Origin: Brienomyrus brachyistius | Taxonomy: Eukaryota; Chordata; Actinopteri; Osteoglossiformes; Mormyridae | Length of the DNA stretch: 64,000 bases | Assembly: GCF_023856365.1 (NCBI RefSeq) | Contig: NC_064538.1 | Coordinates: 10,510,435 to 10,574,434, forward strand | Reading direction: 5' to 3' | Part shown: positions 8,890 through 23,800 of the stretch, piece after piece | How positions within the stretch are numbered: the stretch's first letter is position 1 | How the letters are laid out: each line of letters begins with the position of its first letter | The notes under the pieces: model-generated | Seen by the model: only the letters and a program-made list of their open reading frames with translations | What the model was told of the DNA's origin: nothing | The model's database searches: none | Position numbers and translations under genes: made by a program

Positions 8890-11800
8890 CTGCGGATCGA
8901 GACAGAGTCAAGTTCACCCACTGTCACTGATGGGGCAAGCACTGCTGGAACGGCCAGCCGATCATGTGACAGTGAACAGGTGTAAGACACAGGCGAAGGA
9001 TACCTTTCTCAGTGACCGGGCAGGGAAGACAGGATGGGCATCACTCATATGAGGGTGGGCGGGATCAAAGTGCGTCAGAAAGAGTCCTAAATGGCAAACA
9101 AAGCACGTAAACATACACAGAATGGGCACTATGAGCTAATTTACAGCTGGTTCACATCATTGGGAAGACAGCCAGAGATGGCCCCTAGCACCAACAGCAT
9201 TACAGGGCAAGGTGTAGGAGAGTCACACTATTCTTCAATGTTGTTTAATGCTTTAATTCTGTACATAGAAACAAATGGGAAAAATAACGAATAACAAAGG
9301 TGGGCTTCATAAAGAATATATATACCTCTTTCTGCCAGTGAGAGGTTTGGATCACTGCATGGCTTACATGGACCACTCTGGTGGCATAGCGAGCGCTGGA
9401 AATTGTTGGGCTGCAAATACAGGAAGATGTGATGTGCAGTGGAACATAACACCAGCTGGTCACTGCGAGATGACAGGAACGGCGTCTACCTGTTTGTTCC
9501 CAGACTGGGAGGAAAGGTATCTGCCCAGTTTTTTTCTCAGCGCCACCAGCCTACCAGGCTGCTGTAATATGCTTACCTGCTCGCTCTCAAATGCACTGGG
9601 GTACATGGTGCTACTGGGCCTTTCCTGATGTCGGGGCAGCAGTGTCATCAGCTCCCGATTATTCCTGTGCTTATCTGGCATGGAGGGGGAGCCTGTCAGC
9701 GAGTACAGCATAGGACAGAGGAGGATATGGTATGTAAGCCACGAAACCCAGAATATGCATGCATTTCCTTTCCCATTTCATACTCATATCTTCATGTTTA
9801 TTTAAAATTAGTCTTGTCTTTCCACTTATGAATTTCCTGCATGTGCAGTAGAATGTGCAGTTCGAGGTGGCCGCAGGCAGGCAGACGCATGATCGTACTG
9901 CATGCAGCGGCAGGGAAGAGACCCATTGTTATGGATACCCTCAGCCACAAGAGGGCGACCTCACCCACTTCTGCTTCGCAGTCCCCATGGGAGGAGAGCA
10001 GAGGAAAGGCAAATTCCTATTTCCAATTAAAAGCAGGGCACACCCACTAATCAAACCACAGTACTGTCTAGAAGTCACTCTCAGAGGACCCAGTCTGTGC
10101 CCCTGCTTTACATAAACCTCCCAAAGACGGCACCCTCGTGTGCTGTCAGCTTTCGTGTTTCTGGCCTGCTCTCCTAATGCCCATTTCCTGTTCTTGACTT
10201 CTTGTCTCCAGCTGGGTACTTTGTATCTTCCTCCTGCCTTGCTCTGCTCAGAGTGTTGAAGGTCTCACGCCCTCTGCCGCAGGTCTAATAAGGTCTATCG
10301 CTCGTCAGCAGTCCTGGCTGCCTTCCAGCGCCCCGAGGCTCAGCGATGTAGATCGGCAGTCACTGTGGGCAGGATGCCGTCTCCTCATTTTACACTTACC
10401 TCTTCCACTAGAGTGAGCAGAGTTGATTATCTGTGAGGGTGCAGAGTGCGTGGAACTTAAGCTGGAGGAGGAGGGGCTTGGCTGAAGAGCAGGCAGGGAA
10501 ACAAAAAAGCAAATAAACAACATTAACAGAGCCTAGGAATGCTTCACCCAAAGAATGATATAATATTCACTTCACCAATGAACATACGCAAACAAGAATT
10601 TTATAATGTTCATACACGTTCATGACGTCATTTCAGATATGACTCTTTCAGTGAATTCAAGCTTCAGCGAAATTCTGCAGAATCTGCGCTTCCCAGGAAC
10701 CCAAGGTGTGATTTTAACTTCCAGTGCCACCATATTCCCAGTGAATGGTTATAATATTATATGCACTGGACAAGATAGAGATTTATATTAATAATTTAAA
10801 TGCAAAGTTGAATCCAACTTATATTTTGGGGGATGTATGTGGTGCCCTTTATGTAACTGACAGAAGTCATGGAAGAGCAATGAAGTTAGAGGCTGGCAGG
10901 GGACCCTAATGCAGTTGTTATTAAAGGTGGTCAGGTGTCGAAGGGACATACCTGCATGCGGATGAAGTCATCGCTTTGCTCACTTGTCAGGCTGTCCGTC
11001 ACGATGGCCAGGTTCCCCATCTCGGTGGAACTGTGAGAAGACAGGGAAGACGACGACTGACGGAAGGAGCCCAGCAAGTTCATGTGTCTGCAGGGCGAGA
11101 AACAGCAGGAAGCAAAATAGTCAGCAAGGAAGCCCTAAGTGGGTAAGCGGCAGGACACACATCACGGGCATGAAGTTAGCAAGCTTCCTAACATCAGACA
11201 TGCTTTTCCTTTTTCAGCTTATTTACACTTTATTCCATTAGGGAGCAGGACACAAAATATAATTTTAGATGCATGATAAATGTTCCCTGCTTTCTGCTAA
11301 ATACCATAAAACAGAGGTCACATGTGAAAATGTGAGGTCAAATGAAATTAGGGTGTCCAAGCATGAAGGAAAGCTATCAGCTTGTACATGCGTGAGGCTG
11401 ACCCACGTGCACTTGTACGGTACACAGACAACTGTGCACCATGTGTGAAGCTGACCCATACATGCTTGTACACGGACGACTGTGCGCCATGCGTGAGGCT
11501 TACCCATGCACGCTTGTACATGGACTGTGCACCATGTGTGAGGCTTACCCATGCGCGTGCATCAATCTCATACTCTCAGGGTTTGTTGCAAGGCCTCGGG
11601 GAGAGCTGAATCTGGAGCATGTGGGGCTCAGCTTTTCTAGGCCTGGCACCCCCTGTAGGCAGACAAAAAAACATGCTTTAGTGCCCCCTAGCCCTAGAAC
11701 TGGATAAAAATACAAAAACTATTTGTAGGAACTGTTTGGGAACGAAAAAGAACATGAAAAGGTTGTAAGGTTTTGGTTTATGATACAACAGAAGCACATG

Positions 11801-14800
11801 TTTATGAGGACACATCAATAAAATCATTAGATCAAACGAGTGATTAAACATAGACAAGTGCCAGCCAGCAAACTGACCCGACAAAAGCCACTCCTCATCA
11901 TGTAGAACTGGTCAACCAGCTTCTTATGCAGGGGTCGCATATCTGGCTGCACCAGTCTCTCATGCACTGCCAGTCCAGCTCCCAGAATGTGCACCTGGAT
12001 ATCGGCACCATAGAAAAGGATTCAGCACCGGGCTGACACAGGCTTCACCAGGCAAACACATGGCTTGTTTCCTCAGTACTTCAATAAGTGAGCACTGCGG
12101 TCTAAGAGAAGGTGCTAGTCGTCAGATCTATTTATATGCATCACTGTTAGCCAGAGACTGTGGCCTCACCTGTTCCTGCATGGCAGCTCTGAGCTTGCTG
12201 ATCCTCTCTACATCCTGCGGGTGGTTCCCGATGTACTCCTCATCGAAAAACGCCTGCACAAGGACCACACTTTATCATCATACACAAGACCTCAGTCATC
12301 GATTCATTAAGCTGATAATGTAAAGAAAAATGTGACCTAGAACGTAATCCAAAAAATTATAGATATATTTGAGAGAGAAATATAATGTAAGAGATTTTAA
12401 AGCCGACAATATGATTGTTATTCAGCGGAATTAAATAGGAAACTGTGATGGAGAAATATCCATCCAATTTCAGAACCCAGTTCTCCAGAGCCCAGCCTGG
12501 AAGCTATGGGTTCAAGGCAGGGAACAACCTAAGATGGGGCACCAGATGGGGGGGGGAGGCACCAGAGTACCCAGAGAAACCGCCAATGACATGGACAGAA
12601 AGAACATGCAAACTCCACACACCATGATGGAAACTCAAAGTTGACTCAGTACTGACTACTGCGCCATCATGCCGCCCCCAATACAAAAATAAAGATATTT
12701 CATTTTTTTCCCCCATAATCTGCAACAGGCATGTTTTTCACTTCAGTTGATACTAGGGGTAACAAGTAAACTTTTAAAATAAACCTGTTTTGCTTAGTTT
12801 GGGCTTGGTAATTATATACACGATTCAACTAATTAAATTGGAACTTCTAGAATATATAGAATAACAAGATTTCAATACACAAGGAAAAAGAATATCTTTT
12901 ACATAACCTGTGCCACTTGTGAAATGGCAACCACAATCATGTTAGAAACACCTTGGAAATACTTTGATTTATCATTTAGAAATGCTTATAAATTAAGTAA
13001 AAATATACTAGGATATCTATTTAACGAGGAAATAAATCATTTTCTGCAGTGTCTTACCTATCAGGGGATATGGGGACCTTTATGTAAAATCAAGTGGAGC
13101 GCAGCTACACACCAGATAACAGGTAGTACATGATGCACGATATTAAAATTGACAATAAAATGTCTGACACATTTACTTTCAAGTTCATTACAATCCATCC
13201 ATGGTTTAATGTTTCGTAAAGAACCTCAAAATGTCTTATCGTGTCATTTCTTAGAAACATTTCAAGATGAATGGAAGTGATTTAGAGATGACTGGCAGTG
13301 AGTTATAGGCATCTTTAGCTTGCCATACAAGCTCCCCTAATGGTTTACAGATGCTGGCCCTCACCTCCTGGTATCTGGCCACGCCCCCGTTGACAGCAGC
13401 ATCAATCACCCCATTGAGACACATGCTGAGCTGATTGACGTTGCCGTGTGACTGCCGGTGCTGGTACTGGTTGATCAGCATGCGGATCTCCTGGTTCTTG
13501 TTCTCCACCACGGAAATAGCGTTCTCCACTGGGCTCACCTCCACCTGGGACACACAAGCGGCTCGTCCAATCGTTACAGAGTAAATCTCTGACATAACCC
13601 AGCAAAATACAGTTAATATATGGTACCGGTGTAATAGCAATAGTATCAAGATCCTGAATGGAAAAAATGACAAAAGAAACGAAAAAATGCAATGTTACTT
13701 ATATGGTACCAGTACAGTACTAATGAGAAATAAATGTGCAAGTGCTGTCACAGTGAAGCAGCATCTGTTACATCCAAGATGCAGATCAAGCTTCCAGGCT
13801 TTAGAGATCAACACAGCTGATGTCCAACCAAGACACAGAGGCACCTGGGCCTAAGCGATAATAACGGCACAACTCACAGCGAATAATGCCACTCACTAGA
13901 TCGCGCTTTTCCACTTGGGCCCAACGTGAGATACTTGGCAGTGGATGAGAGAGGGTCAGAGTCGTCCGTTCAATCCAAAGGCTCTAAGGAAACGCATAAG
14001 CTGACTCAGTAAATCTAGATCTAGATAATGCCTCAAAAATCACCCAGGAAAGTTTACCTTCAGCCAGCCAAGCCTTTCCAGTGCTGCAGTGATCAGATAT
14101 ATCATCACCAATACAACTCATATGACCATTTACATGTAGCTACCAACTGCATTGTCAATTTGTTATCTAGAAAAGGTAGAAGACTGCAGTCAGCATTGTG
14201 CTTCAGTGGTAGCTGATGGCAGTACAGTCAACGACGTCATGTGACTACCTTGATCTCGTTCTCTCTGTCTTTCATGCCCTTGTGGAAAGGACGATCAAAG
14301 CGAAAATGGCGCACATTGTTGACACGGTAAAAGCTCTTGATGCGGTCAGATACGCGGTGCATGTGAAGCACGTCGGCATTCTCTGGCACAGGGGTTACTG
14401 CGTAAATTTGGAGGTCTGGGAAGAACCGTGTCAAGGGCAAAAGGAGGCACACAGTTGTATGACGACGCGACACACGGTTAACAGAAGAGACGGCTTAGTT
14501 AGGATACATTGACCATCAAATTGCAAAACGGAGTCATCTGGTTGACTAGGGAGTTGCATGGCAATTGCTTCTGGAAATTCTCCCAGCATCCTTTGCTGGA
14601 AGGCTTCAAGCCGCTCATAATCATGTCCCCGGCACACAAACTCCTTGTTCTGATTGGAAGATAGAAATGAAAAAGGCAACGTATTTGCATTATTGTTCCG
14701 ATCGGTGCGTTAGCGCCGTAGCTAATGAAGTAATTCTTGCATAAACCTGGGTAACAGAGTTGGTTTTGACCTACCCTAAGGAAGAAAGGGAATTTCTTTC

Positions 14801-17800
14801 CATAGAAGCCCACTCTAAAGAACTCGGGTTCAAGGCGTGGCTGCTCCAGGATGTTGTCATAATAAGTTGCTTCCAACTTCTGCCATGGGGACGACACAAC
14901 TTTTCATTAAGGCAGCCCTGACTAATATGTCCACACTGCCAATAATGCTTATATTTCTGAGATGAGAACAACATAGATGACATTTTTAAGTAGAGTTTGA
15001 GTTGTAAGGTATTTACGGGGTTCCAACCATCCATCCTTACCACTTCCCACTGCTGAGGGTCATGGGAATATTCATAAAGCTATATAAATGAGTGTAGTGA
15101 GGCCCAATTAAGGTCAAATGCACCAGGGCTGCAACTGCAAGAATGAATTAACTGAAAGTGCGAACAACGGCGCCTCGCTCACCCTTATCCAGCTCAGGCT
15201 CTGGTAGTCATAGGTAGCCTCATACTGGGAGGCCAGCTCACGGCACACTGGTATTCCGTATTCCCAGCTCTGCACACAAACACACAGGATTTTCTGTGGT
15301 TTACTGTTGGAATATGCTGGTTTGTTACAGGCAAGTGATGCAATTTTCTAAATTAAAATGCTGTCATACTTAACCAGCTTAAAAGGCTATCAAAAGCCTG
15401 TAACGAGCATCAAATACAATTTTGGAGACATAAATTTATCTCCTCAAGCCATGTTTTGCCCCAAAAAACAGTACATTTACATTGCAACACAGGAACATCT
15501 GCTTACTACGTCGACAAAATATGCCAACAAAAGAAGGTCTTTGTTAAGGGACGTGTTTTCCTTTGGCATAAATTACATTAGCATAAGCACATCTATATGA
15601 GAAGAGAGGGCAGGGAGAAATGTCCTGTACTCCTGCTTGTTTAAGAATAGGGTAAATGGTGGTAGCATGCAAGTATCTATCCGGTCCCGGTGAAGCAGGC
15701 ATCATGTAATAAACGAAGGTAGGCATTGCTCTAATGACCCGGCACCTGGCTGATTTATTTTCCTTTATGCTTCAGACAACAACATCCATGGCAGTGGAAA
15801 GGGTTTCTTTTTATGTCAGCTGTTATCCTGCTTGTTTCCAAGGCCAGCTCTCACAGCGCACTACAAAGAGGCCACGTCATCGCTAGTGTATCTTGCACGG
15901 GCATTTCCTACCTTGCTCTGTGAAAATGGCACATAATGTAAGCAACCAGCATGCTAACAAATCTCAAGTAACATGATAATTTTGTGCATCCAGTTTTCCA
16001 TAGCAAATCGGACTCGAGCGTATTTTGCTGCTCGAAACGCAGAGCGCTATCACACGTTGGCTTCTTTCACACTCCGCTGACTCAATTTCCAAAGCTATCC
16101 TCATAGCTTAGTGCTGAATCTCAAAATGCACAATATGGTTACTCGACATTGACGGCACTATGGGAGAGAGTGCACAAGAGGGTGTTGTTTTTATGCAGAC
16201 TGTTGGTGTACTTCACTTTTCTGCCACAGGGGGCAGACGAGTTGCGTGATACACCTGCAGCAGAATCTGACTGAGACAGATACTGTAAATATTATCCAAA
16301 AAAAAAAAAAACCCTGAAGAAGAGAAACAGGCCTGACGCATGTATGCGTGCATGTGTAAATGCATTTGTGCATGTATGTTTACGTTGTGCATGTGCGAGG
16401 ATGCGTCTGCACGGGCGTAAATGTACCTTTCCTTTGTTGAAGTAGTGGATGATCTTGCGGCTCAGGGTCTCCTTTCGCTGCCACTCGCTCTGGGCCGGGT
16501 AGTGAAGGAACTCCCTGAGTGGGCGGGCTTCCCAGCGCAGCAGGTCCCAGTACAGGAGCAATGTGAAGCCAGCCTCTGGGGACATGTATGTGGCTATCAG
16601 TGTAAGCGTGTCTATGTGCAAGGAGAGCTGCAAAGATCTAAAACACTGCTAATACAGACTGTCCCTGACGCACAGCTGGGTTCCCTTCCGACAGACAGGT
16701 GATGCCTCAGTATGGACGTGTGTTGGGATAGGAGAGTCGCACTGACTTTCGGTGTGAGAATCAGACTGGGAGATGCGGGTGCAGCTGGGATGGTCACGCT
16801 GCTGTACAGTACACTACTTTCCCGCGGCAACTATCTTACGCTGCGCAGCGTCCACTAGATAGCGTAGCGCTGTCGGGCGTACGGCCACCCGAAGTTCATT
16901 TTTACAGACTGTACTTTTACTTAAAAAAACAAACTAACTAAAGAACTTCGGTTGTATGAGCGAGTCTTGGTCAGTCGTGCAGGTTGTGCATCAGGGACAG
17001 TCGGTAACTGAGATGGCCTTTCGGCTGTACTCACCTGTATAGCTCTCCGTTTTCAGGTGAGCATTACACAGTTTGTGGATGTAGCGAATATACAGCTCTT
17101 CTTTATTCATGTCAGACTTACCGAGGCTCTGGGGAAAGAGCAAACATGGCCACAGAGCAGAACAAAAAGCCCATCAACCTTTTTATCAACACTACACAAC
17201 GTTTGTTTACAAACAGCCGTTTTGTTGATATTACTATATGCCCTTATGTGGAGCGATTATCGCAGTATGCGGACAATCTTCAGCTTTATTTCATACTGAA
17301 TGAGCAAACGGGTGCGAACGATTTTTAATTTTACCACTACTTTGTAGCAAGAGTCAAATATGTATTACAATTCTATTTGTAAATAAAAAGCAGAACACGG
17401 GTGAATTGTGAAGCTTTCAGTTAATAAGTCATTCCGGAATTTCATTCTGGATACCAGCAAGTTGATTGTGCAGCCTGTTTTCTTGTTCTCCGCTTCGCCC
17501 GCTTTCAGGCAGTTCCTGGTAAGAGAGGACACAGATCTCACAGCACTCTCACGCTCGACGGCCCACTGGCTTCTATTCTGATTGAGAAACTGCAACTAAT
17601 TCGTTAGCGAGTCTGTTGACGTATATTGTAGTTTTTTCTCATCAGGCACTGGGGCTTACTTGTAATCAAGCACACGCTCAGTCAGTCGCATGACAGACGT
17701 GACGAAAGAGATGCTCATCTGCCTCCAGGTCTCCTGCTCGATCCGTTCCAAGAGGCTGGTGAGACAGGAAGATCTCTGTTACCAGTAAGAATGTGGAACG

Positions 17801-20800
17801 AGACTAATGTGTAAAAAAGCAAGTAGCAACCCTGGGCTTAGCGCTGGCATTGTTAAAGGCTAGACGGCCGGGAAGTTTGTCTTACCTGGGATACGGGCCA
17901 AAGAGTTGGGTTCTAGTCCCCCGCAGGACGGAGAAAAAGCAAGATGATTACCTTACGGCATAAAAATGTTGCCAGCACAGAGGTAAGAAGCATAGCACTT
18001 AGGCTTTTGCGGAGGGCTAAATGTGCATAGAAGAATGTGATAATTATGGAAATAATACTAAATCGAATGTACTAGAGTGTGACACTGCCTTGCTGATGAT
18101 GCCAGTTTCATTAATTTGCATTTGCGCGATGGCTATCAGTCACAGAACTGAACGTATGAGCATGTGAGGTGTAAGTCTGACGCCACAGGGCTGCCGACAC
18201 TCACAGCAGGCCGATAAGCTTTCGGTGGCTCTCGTCCCCCTTCCCTTCTGACACCAGGGTGTCCAGCTTGTCAGCCAGCTCCGCCTCCACCTGCAAGGAC
18301 ACAGCAGTAGATGACATCACGGCACGGCCTACCACCAGGAGCTCCTGCCAGGGTGGCACAGCAGTCAGAGAGAACAAGAGAGGCGGCAGGCAGGGGAGGG
18401 GTGACCTGTTTGAAGTTGCCATTCCTGCGCTGCTCCCAGTCTATCATGTCATGGAGGATGGGGATCATTATGTTCCTCACTTCATCTTGAGGAACCAATG
18501 TCACGCCCAAAAAGGCCCCGATGGTTCCGGGGATAAAGTGTACCTTGTCCTCACCTGGATGCCAAAACAAGTACATCAACACTATATGATGACAACTGAC
18601 ATGTAGCATATGCGATAAATATATTAAGACCAGGTTTGGACTGTCTCAGACTCGGGCTATGCGATATACAGACGCTCCTCTGCTCATGAATGAGATACGT
18701 TACAAACAGCCATTCGTAGCTTGAAATGTTCGTAAGTCGTTTTTCAACATCATTTTAAGGCTATATGCAAGTACAAAGAACTAGGATGCTGGGAGTACGC
18801 ATGCTACGCTGCTGCATGCCGGGGGTAGCAGTCAGAAGTCATACTAGGCGGAATTGGTGCGCAGAAAAAATAATTGATGTTTCGGACAGGAAACAGGAGC
18901 CCAATGAACACAATTTGGACTTACAGTCCACTTCGTTTGTATATCTGAAAGTTCGTAAGTAGAGGAGCGTCTGTATATCGATAAAATATTGGATTATCGT
19001 CATCAGTTCTAATATCATGAGTATCGTGATGTAGCCTAGATACATGTTTTCGTGCATATTTTACAGTCAAAGTGCATATTTGACAGTCACAAATTTCATC
19101 AAGGTATGATTCTGTCATTACCGTAATTTATCATCATACCTGTAACATACACCATAACTATTAGTCAGCATAATTAGAAAAACCCTAAACCACCTGTCAT
19201 ATTTGACTGTTTTCTGTATATGAATTTTAGATTATCATGATAAAAAGCGATATTGTGAATATTGTGATGTCATTTTGGGGCATATCGCTCAGCTCTATCT
19301 CAGACTTGCATTAAGTAGGGTTTTTAAGGGTCATTACAAATATTGGTCTCGCACTGTTAAGATGGATCCTAAGCCTGAGCCAGGATTCCCCAGTTTGAGT
19401 GTGAGTGGTTTGACCAATCATATTCAGGTCATATGACAGTGTCAGAATGACAGTATTCAAAGGGCCGCTCTATTACCTGTATTACGGCTTTGACTGTTCT
19501 GAGTTTTAACGTAATTATTCTGTGATATATTTGATTTTCTGTGGCTCTGTGTGTGTTTGTTTAGAGTCTCACCAAGGTGCTGCCACATGTTATAAAGGTC
19601 ATACGCCATTGTCACTCTCATGTCTCCATACCTGCCGAAACAGAATACCAGTCTCACACAGGTGGTCTTTACAGAGATGGCATCAAGCATGATCCGTGGT
19701 CTGGCAACGTGTCAAGATGAAGAGGAATCATTTTCCTGATCAAACTAATTTCTTAAGACCTCACACAGCAACCTTGCATCTACAGAAAAAAATAAACATC
19801 TCACTATTCTATTCAGGGGTGGACTTACAATAAGGCAAGGGTAGGCAGCCTCCTGGGGCCCTGAAAACTGGGGGCCTCATGAAAACAGAATTTCCAGAAG
19901 TTACATTCATGGATATAACATAATATGATCGTTTAAATTATAGCAACACGTCTGTTATTTACATTTTTAGCAACAGACTTCAGGATAGACAATGTTGCCC
20001 TCCCATCTCAGCTGTAATGGACTATTCCTACTTTGAGATCTCATGCTACCCAGTTTCCTTTTACCACTGGAGTCTAGCAGTAGGTTACCATTGTTTCACT
20101 GCCAAGTGAACTGGCACAAAGTAGCCTAACAGAAGAAGATAACGGTGTAAATATAAAAGACTAACATTACATCTCCCGTGTCTTTGATACCACCCTGCGA
20201 GAGTGGTAGACAAAATGTGAAGACATGGAGAAAACACAATTAAAGGAGACGTATGCAAAAATTCAAGACTAACTTTAGCCTCCGTGGTAGAATAAGGTAT
20301 AGGCCAGGCCGGGATCCAGCACAGTTTGCAGATTTCCCTGTTCAAACATACCTGCTAAACCTGATAATTAGCTGATTAAGATGTTTTTCAGCAGGGAAAC
20401 CGGCAATCTGGCCCTCCAGGACCGGACTTGACGATCCCTGCTACAGGCTATCCTACGAACGGTTAAACTTCATAAATTCAGCCGATCGATCTGCTGGTAT
20501 GATACCACCCCCCCCCCCCCCCCCGATCTGCCGGTTTCACCGACAGTATTCCCGCCCCCACCCTGTTCTGTAAGTTTTACCACTGGCACTCACACTTTGA
20601 TTAGCAGATGACTGATGTTTCATCGTTTTTAAATTCCTCTTGTTTCTCTTTCGGCTCCTAAACATACCTGAAATGGCCCACTTAGGAGGCCCCCTACTCA
20701 AGTTGGCCTAGGGCCCCCAGAGAAGTTCGTCCCTCCCTGATTGTATTCACACTGATTCCTCATCATCAGACAATCCCTGAGTTAGATGGGTTGCCCACTG

Positions 20801-23800
20801 TGACATGTTCAGCATGGTGCTCAAAACCACACATAAAGCACAAAGACCTCACACTACCGTGTATTAAAGATTAAGGTTTTTATAAAGCTAGTCATATTTC
20901 AGGCTTTAATTAGGTACATGCCCTTATCGTTTCTTATAAGTATAGATTATTTCACCAAAGCTATATTTTCTGCAGTTGTGCTACTGAATGCACAGCTACT
21001 GTCACAATTTATAGATTTTAATTTTTAAATTTGGCTCCAAGATGCAGGGTGGTTTCTTGGTGTCCAGACTGAAGCACTGACCACAGTTGGCCATTCTGCT
21101 CTGAGCAGTAGGTGATCTTACTTGTCCAGGACTTTATTCCGCTTGGCTGGGCTGAAGGCCTCCAACTGAAGGCTTGGCTGGCTGATGTAGAGGACAGCCA
21201 AGCTAAAGTAGGAGCTCCACACCTGTCAGACCACAGTTACACAAATAAGCTCATAACAACATGCTACCGATTGCTGCAGGTAGCCTGCAGGAGCTAACGA
21301 ACAGGATCTGCCACTAAAGGCTGGTTGTTCTATCTGCATCAGGGTGAATACTTTAGACGTGAGCACAGTACTTTAACCTGTGTTGCTCAGTACAATTAGC
21401 AATTTATTGTGTTATCATTTATGAGTTTAAGACCCAGTATAGCTCAAACGTGGTCACATCTGCAGGGATCCACAGAGTGAAGCATAAATCCTGTGTAGGC
21501 ACACAGCTAACTCAGGATTTCTGCCAAGTAACTCACCTTGAAATCAAAACTGGCCTCTGTGAAATTCTTACGCAACGCAAGCGATAGATGCTGGGTGGTT
21601 TTCAGGATGATGCTGTAGGAGAAAAACCGTTTTGTAAATGGGCTTCACAACCAGACAAATCCTTACAAAACAAACATGACTATCCATCGGGACTCAAATC
21701 TGAACAAGATTTCCACAGGCAACAAAATCATCTCTTTACTGTCTGATTTACTTCAATTATTTTGACCTTGAATATGAACAGAGAGGGGGCACGTTGTTTC
21801 ATCACTTATTAAAGCAACACAGACCTTTAGTGGTTTTACTTGTTTCACATGCCTCTGTTCTGTAATTATAACATTAATAGAAGACAATTAATATTCTTGT
21901 TCATTTTGTTCATAAATATTCATTAGATGCATAGATATGAGGCATCGTCTCCCTGCCAGCACTGGCACTGAGCACACGAGAGTGCGAGACTGAGCCTGTG
22001 AACTTACTGGCTGGTCAGGAGCCGCAACACCACCCAGTCTCTCGGAAACACGCTCAGCTTCATCAGATTACGGAACATACAGAAGATTCTCAGCAGGAAC
22101 TCCTGAGACAGAGATCGACAGAGAGAGAGAGACAGACAGGCAAACAGACAGACAGAGAGAAACAGAGAGAGACAGATAGAATCAGATGGAGAGAGAGAAA
22201 GAGAGGGGGAAAAAGAGAGAGAGGGAAAGAGAGCCAGACAGACAGAGACAAACAGAGACAGGGACAGAGAGGGAGGGAAAAAGAGAGAGAAGAGAGGGAA
22301 AGAGAGACAAACAGAGACAGGGACAGAGAGGAAGGGAAAAAGAGAGAGAAGAGAGGGAAAGAGAGACAGAGACAAGGACAGAGAGGGAGGGAAAAAGAGA
22401 GAGAAGAGAGGGAAAGAGAGACAAACAGACAAACAGAAAGAGACAAAGACCAATGAACACAGAGAGGAAAGAGAGAGAGAGAGAAAGAAAGAAGACAAAG
22501 GTGATGCAGAAGCTTTGGCTAAAACCACTACCAACGTATCCATACTCCCCTAATGTTACAATGCACTGCTATCCCATTGTAGCGGAATGCTTTATTCTTT
22601 GCCATTCCTCCCATACACAAATGCCCAGCCGCAATAAAGAAAATGTCCACTCCAAAGAAAAAACTGACATAATCCACAACTTGGCAGCTGCGTTCTACAG
22701 AAAGGTGACCGCCGTTGTTCAAAAACAAGCATCTGTCCTACAGATGTGACCTGGCCTAAAAACCACCTCCATCTACCACTATAAGATGATTATCCTCATA
22801 ACCCAGCATTAGACAATGATTTTTTTTTTCTAGTTCCAACCAGGTCAGACTGCAAAATGTCCAGCGCTTAATTAACTCAATTGTGTTTGAAACCCACCAG
22901 AACTCCCTGATTGGACGGTACTAAATTTATTCTTACAAGGAGTGAAACACATTTCTGTGATACAGCCTTCAGCTAAATGGCCATGAACTATGAAACTGTC
23001 TTGCCCCATTTAAAAAGGTCACTGCTGCTGGCCATACTGGGTCTATATGGAATTATGTTACTTTTATCTGTCAGCTGCCTATAGTAATAAGCACATTGGT
23101 TTCCTTTGCGCTGTCTTAATCAGCCAAGCATACCCACACTGCAGGTGAACATAGCCAGTCCCCCCCCGCCCCCAACACTACCCTTGGCAGGCACAGGGTC
23201 GCCGCTGTGGATCGACCCGCTGCTGCTCGCTGAGCTAACAAGAGGGCTGACCAAACACCCAGTACAGTGTCGCTAACTCCCGCTCATCCAACACGGAGGC
23301 TCACAGTGTAATGTTAGCTTGCCTGTGGGTGCTGGCCAGTCCTGTGGGCAGGGAATCCTGAAGCTTCGCCCTAAATCTACCCCGAGAGATTCTGCTTCCT
23401 CTCCTCGCTTCTGCTCCTTTCTTATTCTCTTCCAAAACACTGTGACTCTAATTGCTGCTTTGTATCTTTTTCACTCCGATGTTCTTGTTAAGTGTTTATA
23501 ATCCATTTGTAATCGTGTTCATTGACACGGAGCAACTAACTTGGTAAGGGTTGCTATAAAAATTAAATAATAAAGCTGAAGTCACTTTTACCTTGAGTTC
23601 ATCCTGACTCTGGAAGCTGTCCAGCAAATGCTGGAAGTGAGCATCAGACATCTGACACAGGAGAGAGAGCAGGCAGGACACATACTCTCCCTGCCGTTAA
23701 GGAAACAAGGCAAGCCAATCAAATACAGTTTTACAGAACAACCAATAGCCATTTTGCTGTAGGAAACTTAATTCACCGGTAAAAGCAGTTTAAGCCAGTA

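Noticed and set aside
22004..22749. Long ORFs on both strands in the GA-rich region
   Set aside because: Low-complexity translation of a purine tract overlapping the exon 28 acceptor.
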